From assembly GCA_027886175.1 (NCBI GenBank), contig JAJNNQ010000024.1:31661001-31725000 (forward strand): a stretch of DNA of 64,000 bases, in the 5' to 3' direction. The notes beneath the pieces were generated by a model, which was given only the letters and a program-made list of their open reading frames with translations, ran no database searches and was not told where the DNA came from. Shown here piece after piece: positions 1-10,401 of the stretch (position 1 is the stretch's first letter; each line of letters opens with the position of its first letter). The position numbers and the translations under genes are program-made. This DNA comes from Phylloscopus collybita (lineage: Eukaryota > Chordata > Aves > Passeriformes > Phylloscopidae).

Positions 1-461
1 TTGTAGCAGACTGTATGGTGCTGCATGTGGGATTTGTGACTAAGGCAAGCCCTGGTAATGTACCTGTGTTCCAGCTACTGCTGAGCACTGCTTGTACAGC
101 ATCGAGGCTTTCTCTTACTCCTACTCAGCTCCCCTCAGGGGTATTTGGGAATTGGGAGGGGACACAAGCAGGACAGCTGACCTAAGCAGATCCATATGAT
201 ATTGTATGCTCTACAATATCATACACAGTAACAGAAATTGAGGAGAGAGGTATTTTGGGAAGGCAGTCATTGCTCAGAGACTGACTGGACATCAGTCTGC
301 TTTTGCATCACAGTTTTTCCCCCCTTTTTTCCTTCAGTTAATAAACTATCTCAGCCTGTGAGTTTTCTCACTTTTGCTCTCCCCATCCTGCTGTGGTTCT
401 TGGGGGGAGTGAGTGAGATATTGTGTGGTTCGTAGCTGTGGGTGAGGGTCAACCTGCCACA
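1..461 (+). mobile_element. ERVL-like LTR, 3' portion (5' end outside the window)
   Basis: This is the downstream part of a long terminal repeat from an old endogenous retrovirus, described here only as a remnant. Recognisable segments in order are a U3-like stretch (around 150-225, containing a perfect hairpin), a conserved block near 240-300, a poly(A) signal in 'gttaataaac' at about 338-347, and a U5-like end with 'gggggagtgagtgag' near 401-417. It terminates in 'ccaca' at about 461. The pattern matches, from memory, the ERVL-type LTRs common in birds. No primer-binding site or gag/pol coding follows, so it is either a solo LTR or a 3' LTR whose body lies to the left. Confidence 0.7.
195..223. 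repeat. Perfect 12-bp inverted repeat (hairpin) in the LTR
   Basis: Arms at 195-206 and 212-223 are exact reverse complements (tatgatattgta / tacaatatcata), separated by a 5-base loop. It lies in the U3-like part of the ERVL-like LTR. A regulatory palindrome or a chance AT-rich structure are both possible. Confidence 0.8.
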
Positions 462-1079
462 AAGTGAGAAAAGAAAATCTCCACTCTCTCTGGTGTACAC
501 ACAGACAGACTTCCACACAACTACAGCACATTTCCATACTCAAATGTGCACACACATGTATCCAAGCTGCAACTGATGTACTCACCCCCCCAGTGTTTAC
601 CTCAGGATGCTGTGAATTGCACCACAACCAGCTGCATCTGCACCATGTCTGAGCCAGTGCTGGGACACTGCTTGGAGATTCCTTCTACAGGGGACAGAGG
701 CACCCCATCCAGTGACCTTGCTTATACCTCACATGACCTCCTGATTGGAGGCAGGTGGGACTTGGGGCTGTTGCAGAGAGCACCAAGGCATGTCTGGACT
801 ACGGCCTGCTCCTCTGACCTGCTCCTCCATGTGTGTACCAGTGTTAGTGTCGAGACCTTAGGCAAACCAAGAGTGGCTAGAGGGCACTGGAGCCCAGGTG
901 CTGTTCTCCTTGGTTCTGCCAGTAGAAAGGCAGGGTTTGGGCAGGAGAGCCCCAGTCCCTGGGTTAAGACCTGACTGCACAGCCAGTGTTGCAGACAGAG
1001 CTTTGGCTTTTACGGCAATTGGCCCCTGCTTTGAGGAACAAGTATGAGAGCATTATTTTCCAACCAGCTTTCCAGCCTA
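462..1079. other. Intergenic, no recognisable gene
   Basis: Unique-looking sequence between the LTR end and the tandem array. A 142-codon open frame on the plus strand (546-974) has no recognisable domain, no usual coding bias and no splice context that I can see, so I treat it as chance. Confidence 0.5.
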
Positions 1080-1945
1080 ACTGGGAAAGCTTGCCCTACA
1101 GATACTCTGCATGCAGTGGGATTCTTCTAGTGTCTGTCCTCCTTTTGTGGCCCTCCAGTGGTACTGTGTGTCCTCCTTGGACTCTTTTAACATCTGCTTC
1201 TTTCTTGGTCTCTGTGAAGCTACTCTCTGCTCTCTTAAAGTTCTTTCAGTCTTTCTGCTGTATTTTCTCACCTATCCAAGGCTACTGTATGATCTCAGGG
1301 TCTCTTTCTTGCCTATCTTTTCCTACTTTTCTGAGGATAATCTTTGTTATTCTTCACATTTGCAGACATTATGCTGCTACTTTCTTCTCTGAAGTTCTTT
1401 CAGGCTTTCTTCTAATCTCTCAGTATCTGCGAGGCGACTCTGCTCTCTGGGACTCTCCCAACCTCTCCACTTCTTCCCTAACCTCTCCAAAGCTCACTGA
1501 GGGGACTTTGGAGCACTTTCAGTCTTCCTGCTTGTTTCATATCCCACTCACCCTTCAGTCCCTTTTTCTGAAGTTTGACTGGATTTTCTGGGGCTTTTTT
1601 AGTCTTCCTTCAAGGTTCATGGCATCTCAGTGGCTTCTCTTCTTTCTCCTTGGACTTTTTCAGTCTTCATGCTTGTTTCCTCCCTTCACCAAGGCTATTT
1701 TCTGTTGCTCTTTTAGCCTCTTTCCTCTCTTAGCAGCTGCAGGCATACACTTCTAGAGCACTTTCAGAATCTCTGATGCTTTCTTGTTATTGTCAAAGTC
1801 TCTTGTGTGTTCAACATGGTTCTTTTACGCTTTCTACTAGTTCCTTTGCCTCTTTGAGGCTGCTTTGTGTTCTCTGAGTCTTTTACAGATTTTTTGGCTT
1901 TTTCCCTTCTTTGATGCTACTCTTGGGGCATTATCAATCTTTCTT

Positions 1946-1989
<44 letters not shown>

Positions 1990-2520
1990 CTTCTCTTGAG
2001 GCCACCCTTGGTACTACTGAGTAGTCTGGAGTTCCTTTAATAGCTGTGATACTTCCTTGTTGTCACTGAGCCTCTTCTGTATTCTCTGGCCAGGTCCTTT
2101 GCCTTAGCTCGCTCTTTCTTGGCCTCTGACACTGCTGCATTTTGTTTTCTTGAGCACTTACAGGCTTTCTTCCCTTCCCTGAGGCTAGTTTATGCATTCA
2201 GAATCTCTTTTGGACTCTCTGTCGCTTTGTTCACTTCTGCTTGGCTCCTGTTTCATCTCGGGATCTTTCAGCCCATCTTCTACTATCCTGGTGTTTGGAG
2301 GGCTATTCTGTAATCATTCTCTATCTGAGTGTTAATCAATGTTCGCATTTTGTCTGAGACTTCTCGGTGTCCTCTGGATGTCTTTCAAGCTCTCTACTAT
2401 TTTGTCCTCACTTCAGCTATTCTGTGTTCTCGGGGACCCTTGCAATCTCTTTCCTGCATCAGGCTCTCAAAACTATTTTTCCATTATTTGGGGTTTTTTT
2501 CAAACCTTTTACTGCTTTAA
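1080..2520. repeat. Decayed pyrimidine-rich tandem array, unit about 105-120 bp
   Basis: A recurrent core resembling 'ctttcag(g/t)ctttctt' followed by 'gaggctactctgtgatctc' reappears across the block. Core ends fall at about 1403, 1522, 1663, 1767, 1888, 2163, 2271 and 2389, giving spacings mostly of 104-121 bp with some longer or split intervals. The plus strand is strongly C+T rich, so the minus strand is purine rich. Long plus-strand open frames such as 986-1756 (256 codons) come from this composition and are not convincing genes. In the minus strand several units translate to short acidic/basic heptad-like stretches such as 'RLEESLKELQRRK', broken by stops. The array lies 3' of TSPAN9. 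Confidence 0.6.
1946..1987. repeat. C8-T34 homopolymer tract
   Basis: Eight C (1946-1953) run straight into 34 T (1954-1987) inside the decayed tandem array. Such a tract is expected to be length-variable and prone to sequencing error. Confidence 0.95.
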
Positions 2521-4179
2521 TATTGTTTTGAAGGATGAGAGAGGACTGGGGACGGTCGGGTGGAAGCAGGGGAGAGGAATCTTTTCACAAATGAAACAGC
2601 TTCAAGAGCTCTGGATTTCAACTGCAGTGGAGCTGGAATAGATCTCTGTGAGTCACCTTTAAGAATTTTTTTTTGTCCCTTTCTAGTTTTGGTGGTGGGG
2701 TTAGGAGACAAATGAGCTGAAAGAGGCACCTTTTAAAAAATCCTTTATTTTTATATCGTCCTAGTAAAAATATTTTATATAAAGGCGAAAGTAGGTATTG
2801 CATAGAAGAAACACTGGTGCAAACATCACCCGGTGGGAATGGCATGTTGTTTCTTAGTGTCTACTCTCTACTGCACAACAGATGGCTAGCCCAGAGGCAA
2901 ACATCTCCAGGTTTCCCCATGCCAGCTACAGGATGAAGCTGCTTAACTTATGGACAGAAGTTACATCAGAATTATGTGTGGCCTATTCCATGCTGCTCCC
3001 CTCCCAAGAACCATCTGCTGGGAAAACACCCTTTTCCTCCTTGCCTTTTCTATGCCTGACCGATATGCCACCCAGGAAAAAACCATGAGGATCAGTCTGG
3101 CTGCCTTCTGTGCTCGCACCCTCCCTGTGTGTGAGTTTGTATTTCATGCATAGAAATGGGGTGGGTGGACACAGGATAGGAGAGTTGGCCTAACGTAGCC
3201 ATAGTCCAGGAACTCAAAGCATGACATATCCAAGGCATCTTCTGTCATGTTGGAGACACTGATGTCATTGTCTTTTAGCATTTCACATGCTACTTAGCTA
3301 TGGGCAAATTTTTTGAGCGCGTTCCACCCGGGCTTCCTGTAACAAACAGCCTTGGTACAACCAGGAGTGAGCAGAATTCACTGCTAATTCACACTTCACC
3401 GGCTTTCAAATCGAGCTTCTTCAGGCAGTTCTCCTGTTTCCTCTCTGCGTAAGTTCTATGGCAGCTCCCCAGCATGAAGGACAGTAAGACAGCAGGTATG
3501 CTACAGTCTGAAGGAACACTCAGAGAAACAGCACTTTCACAGGCTTGAACTGTGCTTTCATGAATTTGAGATACAGGGAGGTATGCATTTATACAAATCG
3601 ATATTTGTGTATATTAAAGATACTTTTACTCAGTATCAGTTTTTATTTAAAAACATGCTAAAAACTTATAGTTAAATAATCAGAGTGACATTTGGGGAAA
3701 ACACACAGGCAGCCACCCACCAGCATAAGCAAAAAAAAGTGCATACATACATGAGCCAAAGCTCCCTTTGACCAGCTTACAGGACAATTAGTGCCTTCTC
3801 TGACAAACTGAGTGCTGCAACCTCACACTTTCCAGAGCTGTTTTTTGCTGCTTGGAAAGTGGTATTACCTTTCTGCTTCTTTGAGGAAGTCTGTCATCAC
3901 CTCCCACATCAGAGAGTCAGCTAGAGACACAAATCAGTCCTGCTTTTGACTCCTCTCCTGTAGGTGGCTTCATAGAGATGAATACATGAAGCTCATGTAA
4001 CTATCTCACTTAATACTGTGCTTAAAATGCCTAAAGTAGTCATTAAAAAAAGATTTCAGGATCTATACTTCTAGATCGTGAAATGGAATGAAGCATTCTA
4101 GAAAAATAAGTCTGGATGGAAGGCAAAGTAGCTGAGTTTGCAACTACACATTTCATCTCTGAGTTACTCATAAACATCT
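2521..4179. other. Downstream flank or distal 3' UTR of TSPAN9
   Basis: No coding feature is recognised. On the minus strand, AATAAA hexamers occur as 'tttatt' at 2744-2749 and 3642-3647. Either could end a long TSPAN9 3' UTR; the human transcript, as I recall, has a 3' UTR of several kilobases. Nothing here proves which end is used. Confidence 0.35.
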
Positions 4180-4185
4180 TTTATT
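4180..4185 (-). terminator. Candidate poly(A) signal AATAAA for TSPAN9
   Basis: Plus-strand 'tttatt' reads AATAAA on the gene strand, about 2.55 kb past the stop codon. Alternatives are 3642-3647, 2744-2749 and the ATTAAA variant at 5280-5285. Choice among them is inference only. Confidence 0.3.
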
Positions 4186-6738
4186 TCCTTATTACTTTCA
4201 CTAATATATTTTACCATTTTTGTACAAAAACTGACTGCAGATTAAAATTTAAGATGCGGCAGGTACCACTGTGCGAACCAAAAGGACAGAGATGATGCCC
4301 CTACTCAGCCCCGCAGCTGGCTCTTTTTGAGCACCAGAAAATCTAGAGAAAGGTAAGCACCTCAGCCCAAAGGGAGAATGCAGTGGAGCCATCAGCCAAA
4401 AACCATCCTGTCTTTTCTTGCAAAAATGGGAACACATCTTAGCAACTTTGGATACAGTCTTACATGTAGCAGCAGATACACTGGGCATCGGAGCCCCTTC
4501 TTCAACGTGGAACAGCCATCTCCAGTGAGGCTCAGATGCTCCTGGTCCCAATTTTTGTTAGAAATGGAAGTAAAACTGGATTCAGTTTCTGTGCTTTCCC
4601 TCTGCTTCTTCCCTGACTCCTTCAAAGGCTATCCAAGTGAAATAGCTGAACCCATATGGCTTTGTCTGCTTCAGTGGGAAACCAGAGCCCTGTGAAACTT
4701 GGGCATTGTGCTCATACGGGCAAGGGCTGTGCTCTAAGAATAGCAACCTTCTTCTTCACTGCAACACCCAAATTCATCTCTATCTCCCACACATTCACAC
4801 TCCTTCCTGTCACACTGATTTCATAGGAACTCAAAGAAGTGACACATAGGTCACACAAAACGCTATTGCTGCCAGATGTACAGATGCATGCAGGACTCAT
4901 TAGGAAGACAAATAGGGAACTAAAACCTCCCAGATATAAAGTGGCTCAACAGCTATTCCAGCCCACGAGGAAAAGATAGGCTGAATGATATTATGAAAAT
5001 TACATCTTTTTAGAGCTTGAAGTATGAATACTCAGACTGGACATTAATTTGTTTACCAGAGGAGTAGTTTGAGATGGCACGACTCTGAAAGGCACAAAAT
5101 CTCCATCCTCAATATTTTCTGAGACTCAGCCCAATAATGTCATAGTGAACCCAATCTCATGTACGTGTCAATACCTCTTTGAGAGTGACACTAGATGAGG
5201 TAACCTTTGAAGGTCGCTTCTGACAGCTGTCCATGCAAAAAGCAGTTTCTTTCAGAGCTGAGTCAAGTCCTGATTGAAGTTTAATCAGAGCATCCTCCAC
5301 TGTCTGAGCCTTTCCTTCTTCCTTCACAAAACAGCAAAAACCTGTAACAATGGGTGGTAAGTGGGGGCCCCTTGCAATGAAGAAGCATTCAAAGCAGAGA
5401 AATACACATTCAAGTTTTCTAACAGGAATGTTGGTAAAAATATGCATTGAGTAAACTACCCCAGTTTACTCAAGTAAACTTGGCGATCTGTCAGCAAAAA
5501 CCAATTCTGTACTGAAGGTGTGCCAATACAGAGCATCTCCCAGTGCTGTTCTGGAGATTGCCCCTTTCCTGCATCATCTGGTCAACTTGTAATCAAACTG
5601 TCTTTTCTAGCTCAGGGAGACAGCTGTCTGTGGCCTGAGGAAATCCCTACAAAAAAGGCCATGGCATGATAATGGTGCCATCAAATTGCCATCCCCTTCC
5701 TTCACATCCAGCAGCTTGCCGTGCCTTGGGCAGACTTTTTGAAGCAGACAACACAGTCAGTGAAGTCTGCTGCCAGTAGATCAGACTGCAATCTCTCTCC
5801 TTTGTGCCAGCAGTAACTTGCTTAGTCAGTACTTTTAGCTTTCGAAGTAGCATGACATAAAGCAGCCAGGCACTGCTTTGGGTGAGTAAAGGCATTGGAA
5901 CTTTGCCTCGCAGGAGCAGGAAGCTCAACATCTAGTCCAATGGGAAGGCTTTGCAATCCATCTGAGGAAAGAGTCTCTGATTTTAAGGGAAATACTTTTG
6001 TTACAGTAAGGGCATCAAGGCCCTGATAAAGGTAGGTGCTGCCTCCCCATGGACTTGAGAAAAGTTATGTCTTTGCCCGCACCTACTGTCAACTTTGCAA
6101 AACATGTCCTCTGGAGATCGCACAGCAGTTCCCAAATTAATGTACAATAAATGTGTAAAACCAAAAACAGTAAGAAGTTATAAGTCAGGCAACTAAATTC
6201 TAAGCTATATCCATCATAATAATAATCATCATCATTATCATAATAAAAAAGTATACACCGTAAGGTACAAGAAGCTGCAGAGCAAAGCAGCTCCAATTCC
6301 TAGGATTCTCAGTTAGAGTGGCTTTTCCGAGTCTTCCAGTAAATCGGACACAAGGGTTGAAAACCTAATGGAAGACTTTGAAGAATTCTCCCTTGAAGTC
6401 AAACACACGTAATTTTCGCACATAGAGCATGGATTAGTAGAGCAAAACATTTTCTTAAGTTAAGGAACATTCTTAGAGCAGATCTATGATTTCGTGTAGA
6501 AAATCCATTTGTTTGGGGAGTTTCCCCCCTCTTTGGCAAATAAATGGCAAATGTGAAACAGAAAAAAAAAAGAAAGAGTCAAATAAGTTGTGATAATAAC
6601 GGGACAAGTAACAACAAAGTGGATCTGTCAATGGGACGGATTTCCTCAGCAGGGCTAGGCGTGATGCTCCTTGCAGTCATTCTTTGTGTTCATTTTATGA
6701 TGAGACAGAAAGGTTGATGTGATAATGTTTCAGAGGCT
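4180..6738 (-). other. TSPAN9: Probable TSPAN9 3' UTR
   Basis: Sequence directly downstream of the TSPAN9 stop codon on the minus strand. It contains no splice-flanked coding block and no repeat insertion apart from a short AAT/ATC microsatellite at about 6216-6247. The first canonical minus-strand AATAAA after the stop that I found is 'tttatt' at 4180-4185; a weaker ATTAAA variant is at 5280-5285. The right boundary is firm because it abuts the stop codon; the left boundary is a guess based on the hexamer. Open frames within it (for example 5157-5447 and 6015-6296, minus strand) resemble no known family. Confidence 0.4.
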
Positions 6739-6810
6739 TTAGGCATCATATTTTTTGCCAGTCCTGTGAATCTGCTGGAATAGTGTCATGGAGAAGGCCA
6801 TGCCAAGAAT
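6739..6810 (-). CDS. TSPAN9: Tetraspanin-9, last coding exon (residues 217-239)
   Basis: This exon encodes the second half of transmembrane segment 4 and the short cytoplasmic tail. It reads ILGMAFSMTLFQ, then QIHRTGKKYDA, then TAA at 6739-6741. An acceptor AG (plus-strand 'ct' at 6811-6812) follows a pyrimidine tract on the gene strand. The exon is 72 bp, phase 0, 23 codons plus stop. The tail's basic stretch (HRTGKK) is typical of a membrane-proximal cytosolic end. From memory the human protein differs here by one residue (His for the second Gln of 'FQQ'), which identifies TSPAN9 rather than the paralogue TSPAN4, whose tail is unlike this. Tetraspanins are plasma-membrane scaffolds that organise partner proteins into microdomains; TSPAN9 is known mainly from platelets and megakaryocytes. 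Confidence 0.95.
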   Translation of the reverse strand: MLGMAFSMTLFQQIHRTGKKYDA

Positions 6811-7776
6811 CTGAAGGAAAACAAACAATAAGGAGTTTAGTACAGGAAGGCTGCTGAAACTGCACTGCTGACCTGTATTCATGGCCCAGCTGCAGCTTGA
6901 GCAGTCATTCTACACTAGCCATATTTCTCAAACTTCAACACTGAGCTGTAAACCTGAATGTATGTTGTTCAGGCACATAGTGATGTCCAGGGTTTTATCA
7001 GAGCACAGATGGAGGCCAAAATGCTCTCAGGGTTCTTTGTTATACGTGCAACATTTTTTTGGAATCAGTATGTACAAGCCACTCTTCCCTTTGACCCAAC
7101 AACTTGTGCTTATTTAGTCAGGTAACTGTGACTGAAAAGATCAGATTCAGACATTCTCCCCCAGAGGTACGGCAGTGATAGAATCATAGAACATTCTGAG
7201 TTGGAAGGGACCCACAAAGATCATTGAGTCCAACTCCTGGCCCTGCACAGGATAACGAAAATCACACTATGTGCCTGAGAGCATTGTCCAAATGCTTGAA
7301 CTCTGGCAAGCTTGGTGCTGTGACCACTTCCCTGGAGCAAGAATCCCAAAACCATAACAGATTATTATGATACTTCTGCACTTGTTTGTTTGTTTTTTTA
7401 ACACATCGACCTCCTCAGTTCAGTGGCCATGATTTGACTGATTTTGGTAATTTCTAGAACTTGCTTTCAAAATTAAAAATCAACCAGTTCCTGAAAGGAC
7501 AGCGTAACAGATGGCTTAATATGGGGATTCCAAAGAGGTACCCTGAAGTCAAAACACGGGCAAGTGAAACACCAGTGTAGCATGTCTTCCTTGCAGGACA
7601 GACTACTGACCTACTCCCTTTTTGAGCACTTGGCCTTAAGGGAACCCATAAAACAAACCTAACTTTTTGAAATAATATTCCAACTCAAAGCAGTTGAACA
7701 TCACTTTTCACACAGCAGAGTCCAGAATGCTGACAGCAAATCAAAGCCATGTTGAAAAACATCAGTCCAGTATTAC
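6811..7776 (-). other. TSPAN9 intron between exons for residues 216 and 217
   Basis: Bounded by donor GT (plus 'ac' at 7775-7776) and acceptor AG (plus 'ct' at 6811-6812). It contains a truncated CR1 copy at 7178-7345. A 78-codon plus-strand frame at 6881-7117 has no recognisable features and is taken as chance. Confidence 0.85.
7178..7345 (-). mobile_element. CR1 LINE 3' fragment
   Basis: Starts with the CR1 3' terminal motif in reverse complement ('gaatcatagaacattctgag') and continues with 'ttggaagggacc' and 'agcttggtgctgtgaccac'. It is inserted in the same orientation as TSPAN9, is strongly 5' truncated and carries no intact coding. It lies wholly within an intron. Confidence 0.9.
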
Positions 7777-7860
7777 CTGCATTATGAGGACGCACATCCC
7801 AATCGAGCCAAGGACATGCTTATTGTCATCAAACCAGCTCATAACTTTCTCATAACATCC
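7777..7860 (-). CDS. TSPAN9: Tetraspanin-9 exon (residues 189-216): end of large loop and TM4
   Basis: An 84-bp, phase-0 exon. It begins GCYEKV, where the cysteine is the last conserved disulphide cysteine of the large extracellular loop. It then reads SWFDDNKHVLG, and enters transmembrane segment 4 (SIGMCVLIMQ). The acceptor AG is plus 'ct' at 7861-7862 and the donor GT is plus 'ac' at 7775-7776. The exon joins in frame to the next, ILGMAFS. Compared with the human sequence as I remember it, differences are conservative (for example Ile for Val and Val for Ile in the membrane segment), consistent with a functional gene under constraint. Confidence 0.95.
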
Positions 7861-7980
7861 CTGAAATGAAGAAAGATGAAAATTGAAACCCCAAGGTCAC
7901 ATTTTCTTTCATGTGCATTCCCTCTGTTTTGTTCCTCCCCACCCCTACCTAAGACCTGACCTAGGCAAAGCGAGCTTTAC
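7861..7980 (-). other. Short TSPAN9 intron (120 bp)
   Basis: Donor GT is plus 'ac' at 7979-7980; acceptor AG is plus 'ct' at 7861-7862. No features inside. It is the shortest intron of the gene in this window. Confidence 0.9.
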
Positions 7981-8112
7981 CGTTTTCCACAGCGATTCAG
8001 TAGAGTTCCGTCCACAGTCTTGGGAGTTTTCCATACAACATCGGTCTGGAACAATGTTTTCTCCTAGCACTGGGTACCAATCTGTATAGTCATTCACACC
8101 ACAGCACTTCAT
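7981..8112 (-). CDS. TSPAN9: Tetraspanin-9 exon (residues 145-188): CCG and cysteine core of large loop
   Basis: This 132-bp, phase-0 exon encodes the variable region of the large extracellular loop. It carries the tetraspanin signature CCG (MKCCGV, residues 145-150). It then has DYTDWYPVLGENIVPDR followed by a CC pair (DRCCMEN) and a further cysteine (SQDCGR). With the cysteine in the next exon the loop has six cysteines, enough for three disulphides. A potential N-glycosylation sequon is present at NST within GRNSTES. The acceptor AG is plus 'ct' at 8113-8114 and the donor GT is plus 'ac' at 7979-7980. The large loop is the part of tetraspanins that usually contacts partner proteins, and this exon is the most changed from human in my recollection. 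Confidence 0.95.
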
Positions 8113-8732
8113 CTGTGCAGAAGTAAAGGATTAATAAATTAACTAGCACAATTTATAAATCGCGCACAACCACAAACTTTTATTTCCACCAAATCACTCT
8201 GTATTTTTAAAAAGGCTACCACAACACTTTTCTAGTTTTAAGGTGTTCTGTGGTTGCTGATCACCTAAAGCAAATACTTAAACTCAAAGGAAAAATAAAA
8301 CCAAAGAACATAAATGGCTCCACATCCAAATCTTCTTGTCACAGAGACATGAGCCCAAACACCAAAACATAAGGTAAGAACCCCACAACTGCTAAAAGCA
8401 AAATCCTGCCAAAGCTGCAGTGCCACCTATGCAGGTTTTGTTGCCTCTCTGCTCTTACAGATCATCTCTATGCCTCTGATAGCCACAGAGAATCCCAGAC
8501 AGGCGAGCATCTTTCATCTTACAGGTGAAAGTAGTACAGGAGTACACTTTGATCTTGGGTTTCACAGTATTCATGGGTTTCACAGTATTCCCTGGATGTT
8601 CAAGAGTGCAAAATCAGAAATCAAAACCTGCATTAGCCATCTTTTAGACTAGGCATGGATGCCACACTTAACAGACTGCAGCAGCCTTGATGAAAACATT
8701 GTTACTTTCTTACTATTGAGAAAATATGTTAC
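8113..8732 (-). other. TSPAN9 intron with an 18-bp tandem duplication
   Basis: About 620 bp bounded by GT (plus 'ac' 8731-8732) and AG (plus 'ct' 8113-8114). The only structure seen is the duplicated 18-bp unit at 8556-8591. A 60-codon plus-strand frame at 8470-8652 runs through that duplication and is treated as chance. Confidence 0.85.
8556..8591. repeat. Two-copy 18-bp tandem duplication
   Basis: Units 8556-8573 and 8574-8591 read 'tgggtttcacagtattc' and differ only at the final base. The near identity suggests a recent slippage or duplication event inside a TSPAN9 intron. Confidence 0.95.
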
Positions 8733-8834
8733 CTCTGCTTGAATGATATTCCATGCATTTTTCAGTCCAATATTATTTTCTGAATTGTATAGCTTCATAC
8801 CTTCTTTCAAATCCTTCTTTGCACTCTCACTGAC
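8733..8834 (-). CDS. TSPAN9: Tetraspanin-9 exon (residues 111-144): constant part of large loop
   Basis: A 102-bp, phase-0 exon encoding the first helices of the large extracellular loop. It reads VSESAKKDLKEGMKLY, then NSENNIGLKNAWNIIQAE, ending exactly before the exon with the CCG motif. The acceptor AG is plus 'ct' at 8835-8836 and the donor GT is plus 'ac' at 8731-8732. The amphipathic, Lys/Glu-rich start and the conserved NAWNIIQ block match TSPAN9. Differences from the human protein as I recall it cluster in the first half (for example MKLYNS in place of LLLYHT). An upstream in-frame ATG at about 8844 lies in the intron and is not a start. Confidence 0.95.
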
Positions 8835-10326
8835 CTGCACCATGTAGAAGATAGAGGAAGTCAATGCACTGTGAAAGGACCAAATGGTACAGACATACAC
8901 AGAATGTCCAACTTTTACCTTCTCTCACCACAAACTTAACATGGGTAAAAAGCTTCAGGATTCTCATAAATCATTGGGACCTTTAAGCAGCTGCCAAGGC
9001 CTAGTCTCTCCCTCAGATTGCAAAACAGTAGGTTAATCCTCTTGACATAGGAGACCTCTCCTAAAAGTCCATCATACAGTCATCATCTGATTCAAACCAG
9101 CTGAACATGAACAGCACCAATCTGCTGAGCTTTCTGTAACCTTGCCAGAGACAGCTGTTGGCAATACCCCACAGCAGCCTCTCCTGCCTGTGAACCCCTG
9201 TAATTTGCTAAAATCAGAAAACCAGAGTCCCAGCTTCCCAACCTTAGCAGAGCTATCCTCGCATGGGTTCAGGAAGGCTATAGTGAATAGCCAGTACAAA
9301 ACCAGTTGAAAAAAGATATTATTGTTTTTCTCCTTGTGGGAGCAAGCTTGAAGAATTTATGACTTTCAAATGTGCTCTTCTTTCTTTAGAAGACAAGGTT
9401 GGAATGCTTAACAGGAGATCTGAGATCTTCCATTTCTTGTATTAATTTCAGTCTGAGCCCAGAGTCCTGGATGCAGGTAGGAATGTACCTTGCTTCTGAC
9501 AGCAGTAAGCTGGTAGAAAAGAAAGGATTATGGTCCTGGCATAAAGGTCAATGATATTATAAGATATGTTTCATCCCTCTTTTACAACCCAGTAAAAATT
9601 AGCAGTTCACCTCACCTCCCTGAAAGTAGTAGGCATCGTAACGACCATCTGAGAAGAGATAAAGGTCTGGGAGGAGCTCTTTGAAAGTAAGTCTGGATAT
9701 ATTCATACTGTAAGGTTCTGCCCTGTGTTTAGTAAGGTCTGCAGCTCCCCAGTCACTTTTCCAGTGTTATGTATCTGATGGGCCAGCCAGTTGTGCCATA
9801 CTTAGTCACTATGAGATAGCAGATTCCTACAGATAGGCTGTATGAGAAACTCTTGATCCATTCTGCACTCATGCCAAACTCTATGGGACTGCTCAGTCAA
9901 GTGAGACAACTGGTGGCATTTAGAATAACCTGTGAATATATCATGCCTCTGTCCTCCTGTCCTGTTCCAAGGGTTGGACCTAAGAAGCTAAAAGGTTTCA
10001 AGCAGGACCTTTCACAACCCAGGACTACAAAATGCTCAGCTTCTTGCAGACATCAAACATGTTGAAGGCTATCTAAGATTTCGGACAAGACAAAAAGGGA
10101 GGCTCTGGACCATGATTTTATTTCAGGGATTTGTCTCCTGCTTGTTCTCCTCATCACTTCCTCCTCCCCCTTCAGAAGCAGCTTACAATAGACAGCCAAA
10201 ATTTCAAGGTTAAGCCTTCACCGAAGGAGAAGATCCAGGAGAACCCACATACCTTCATCAAACAAAACACTTAACCTGGTTTACATGCTAGTAAAGATAA
10301 TTAATCTGTGTGGCATATTTCCTTAC
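8835..10326 (-). other. TSPAN9 intron, no other feature seen
   Basis: About 1.5 kb between the exons encoding residues 110 and 111. No repeat family, RNA gene or coding block was recognised on either strand. Confidence 0.8.
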
Positions 10327-10401
10327 CTTGTCCATATAAACAAAGAATAAAATGACTAGTATCAGCTCTGCCAGAAGAATTATCAGCAAAACGATGAAAA
10401 A
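10327..10401 (-). CDS. TSPAN9: Tetraspanin-9 exon (residues 86-110): transmembrane segment 3
   Basis: This 75-bp, phase-0 exon encodes almost nothing but transmembrane segment 3: FFIVLLIILLAELILVILFF followed by VYMDK at the start of the large extracellular loop. The single buried Glu in LLAELIL is a recurrent polar residue of tetraspanin TM3. The acceptor AG is plus 'ct' at 10402-10403 and the donor GT is plus 'ac' at 10325-10326, with gtaagg at the donor. The exon is too short to stand out as an open frame and is placed by its splice sites, its hydrophobicity and its order relative to flanking exons. Confidence 0.95.

Noticed and set aside
986..1756. Longest open frame in the window (256 codons, plus strand)
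   Set aside because: It lies in the pyrimidine-rich tandem array. Its Leu/Ser/Phe-rich translation is what C+T-rich DNA gives by chance, and no domain or splice structure is seen.
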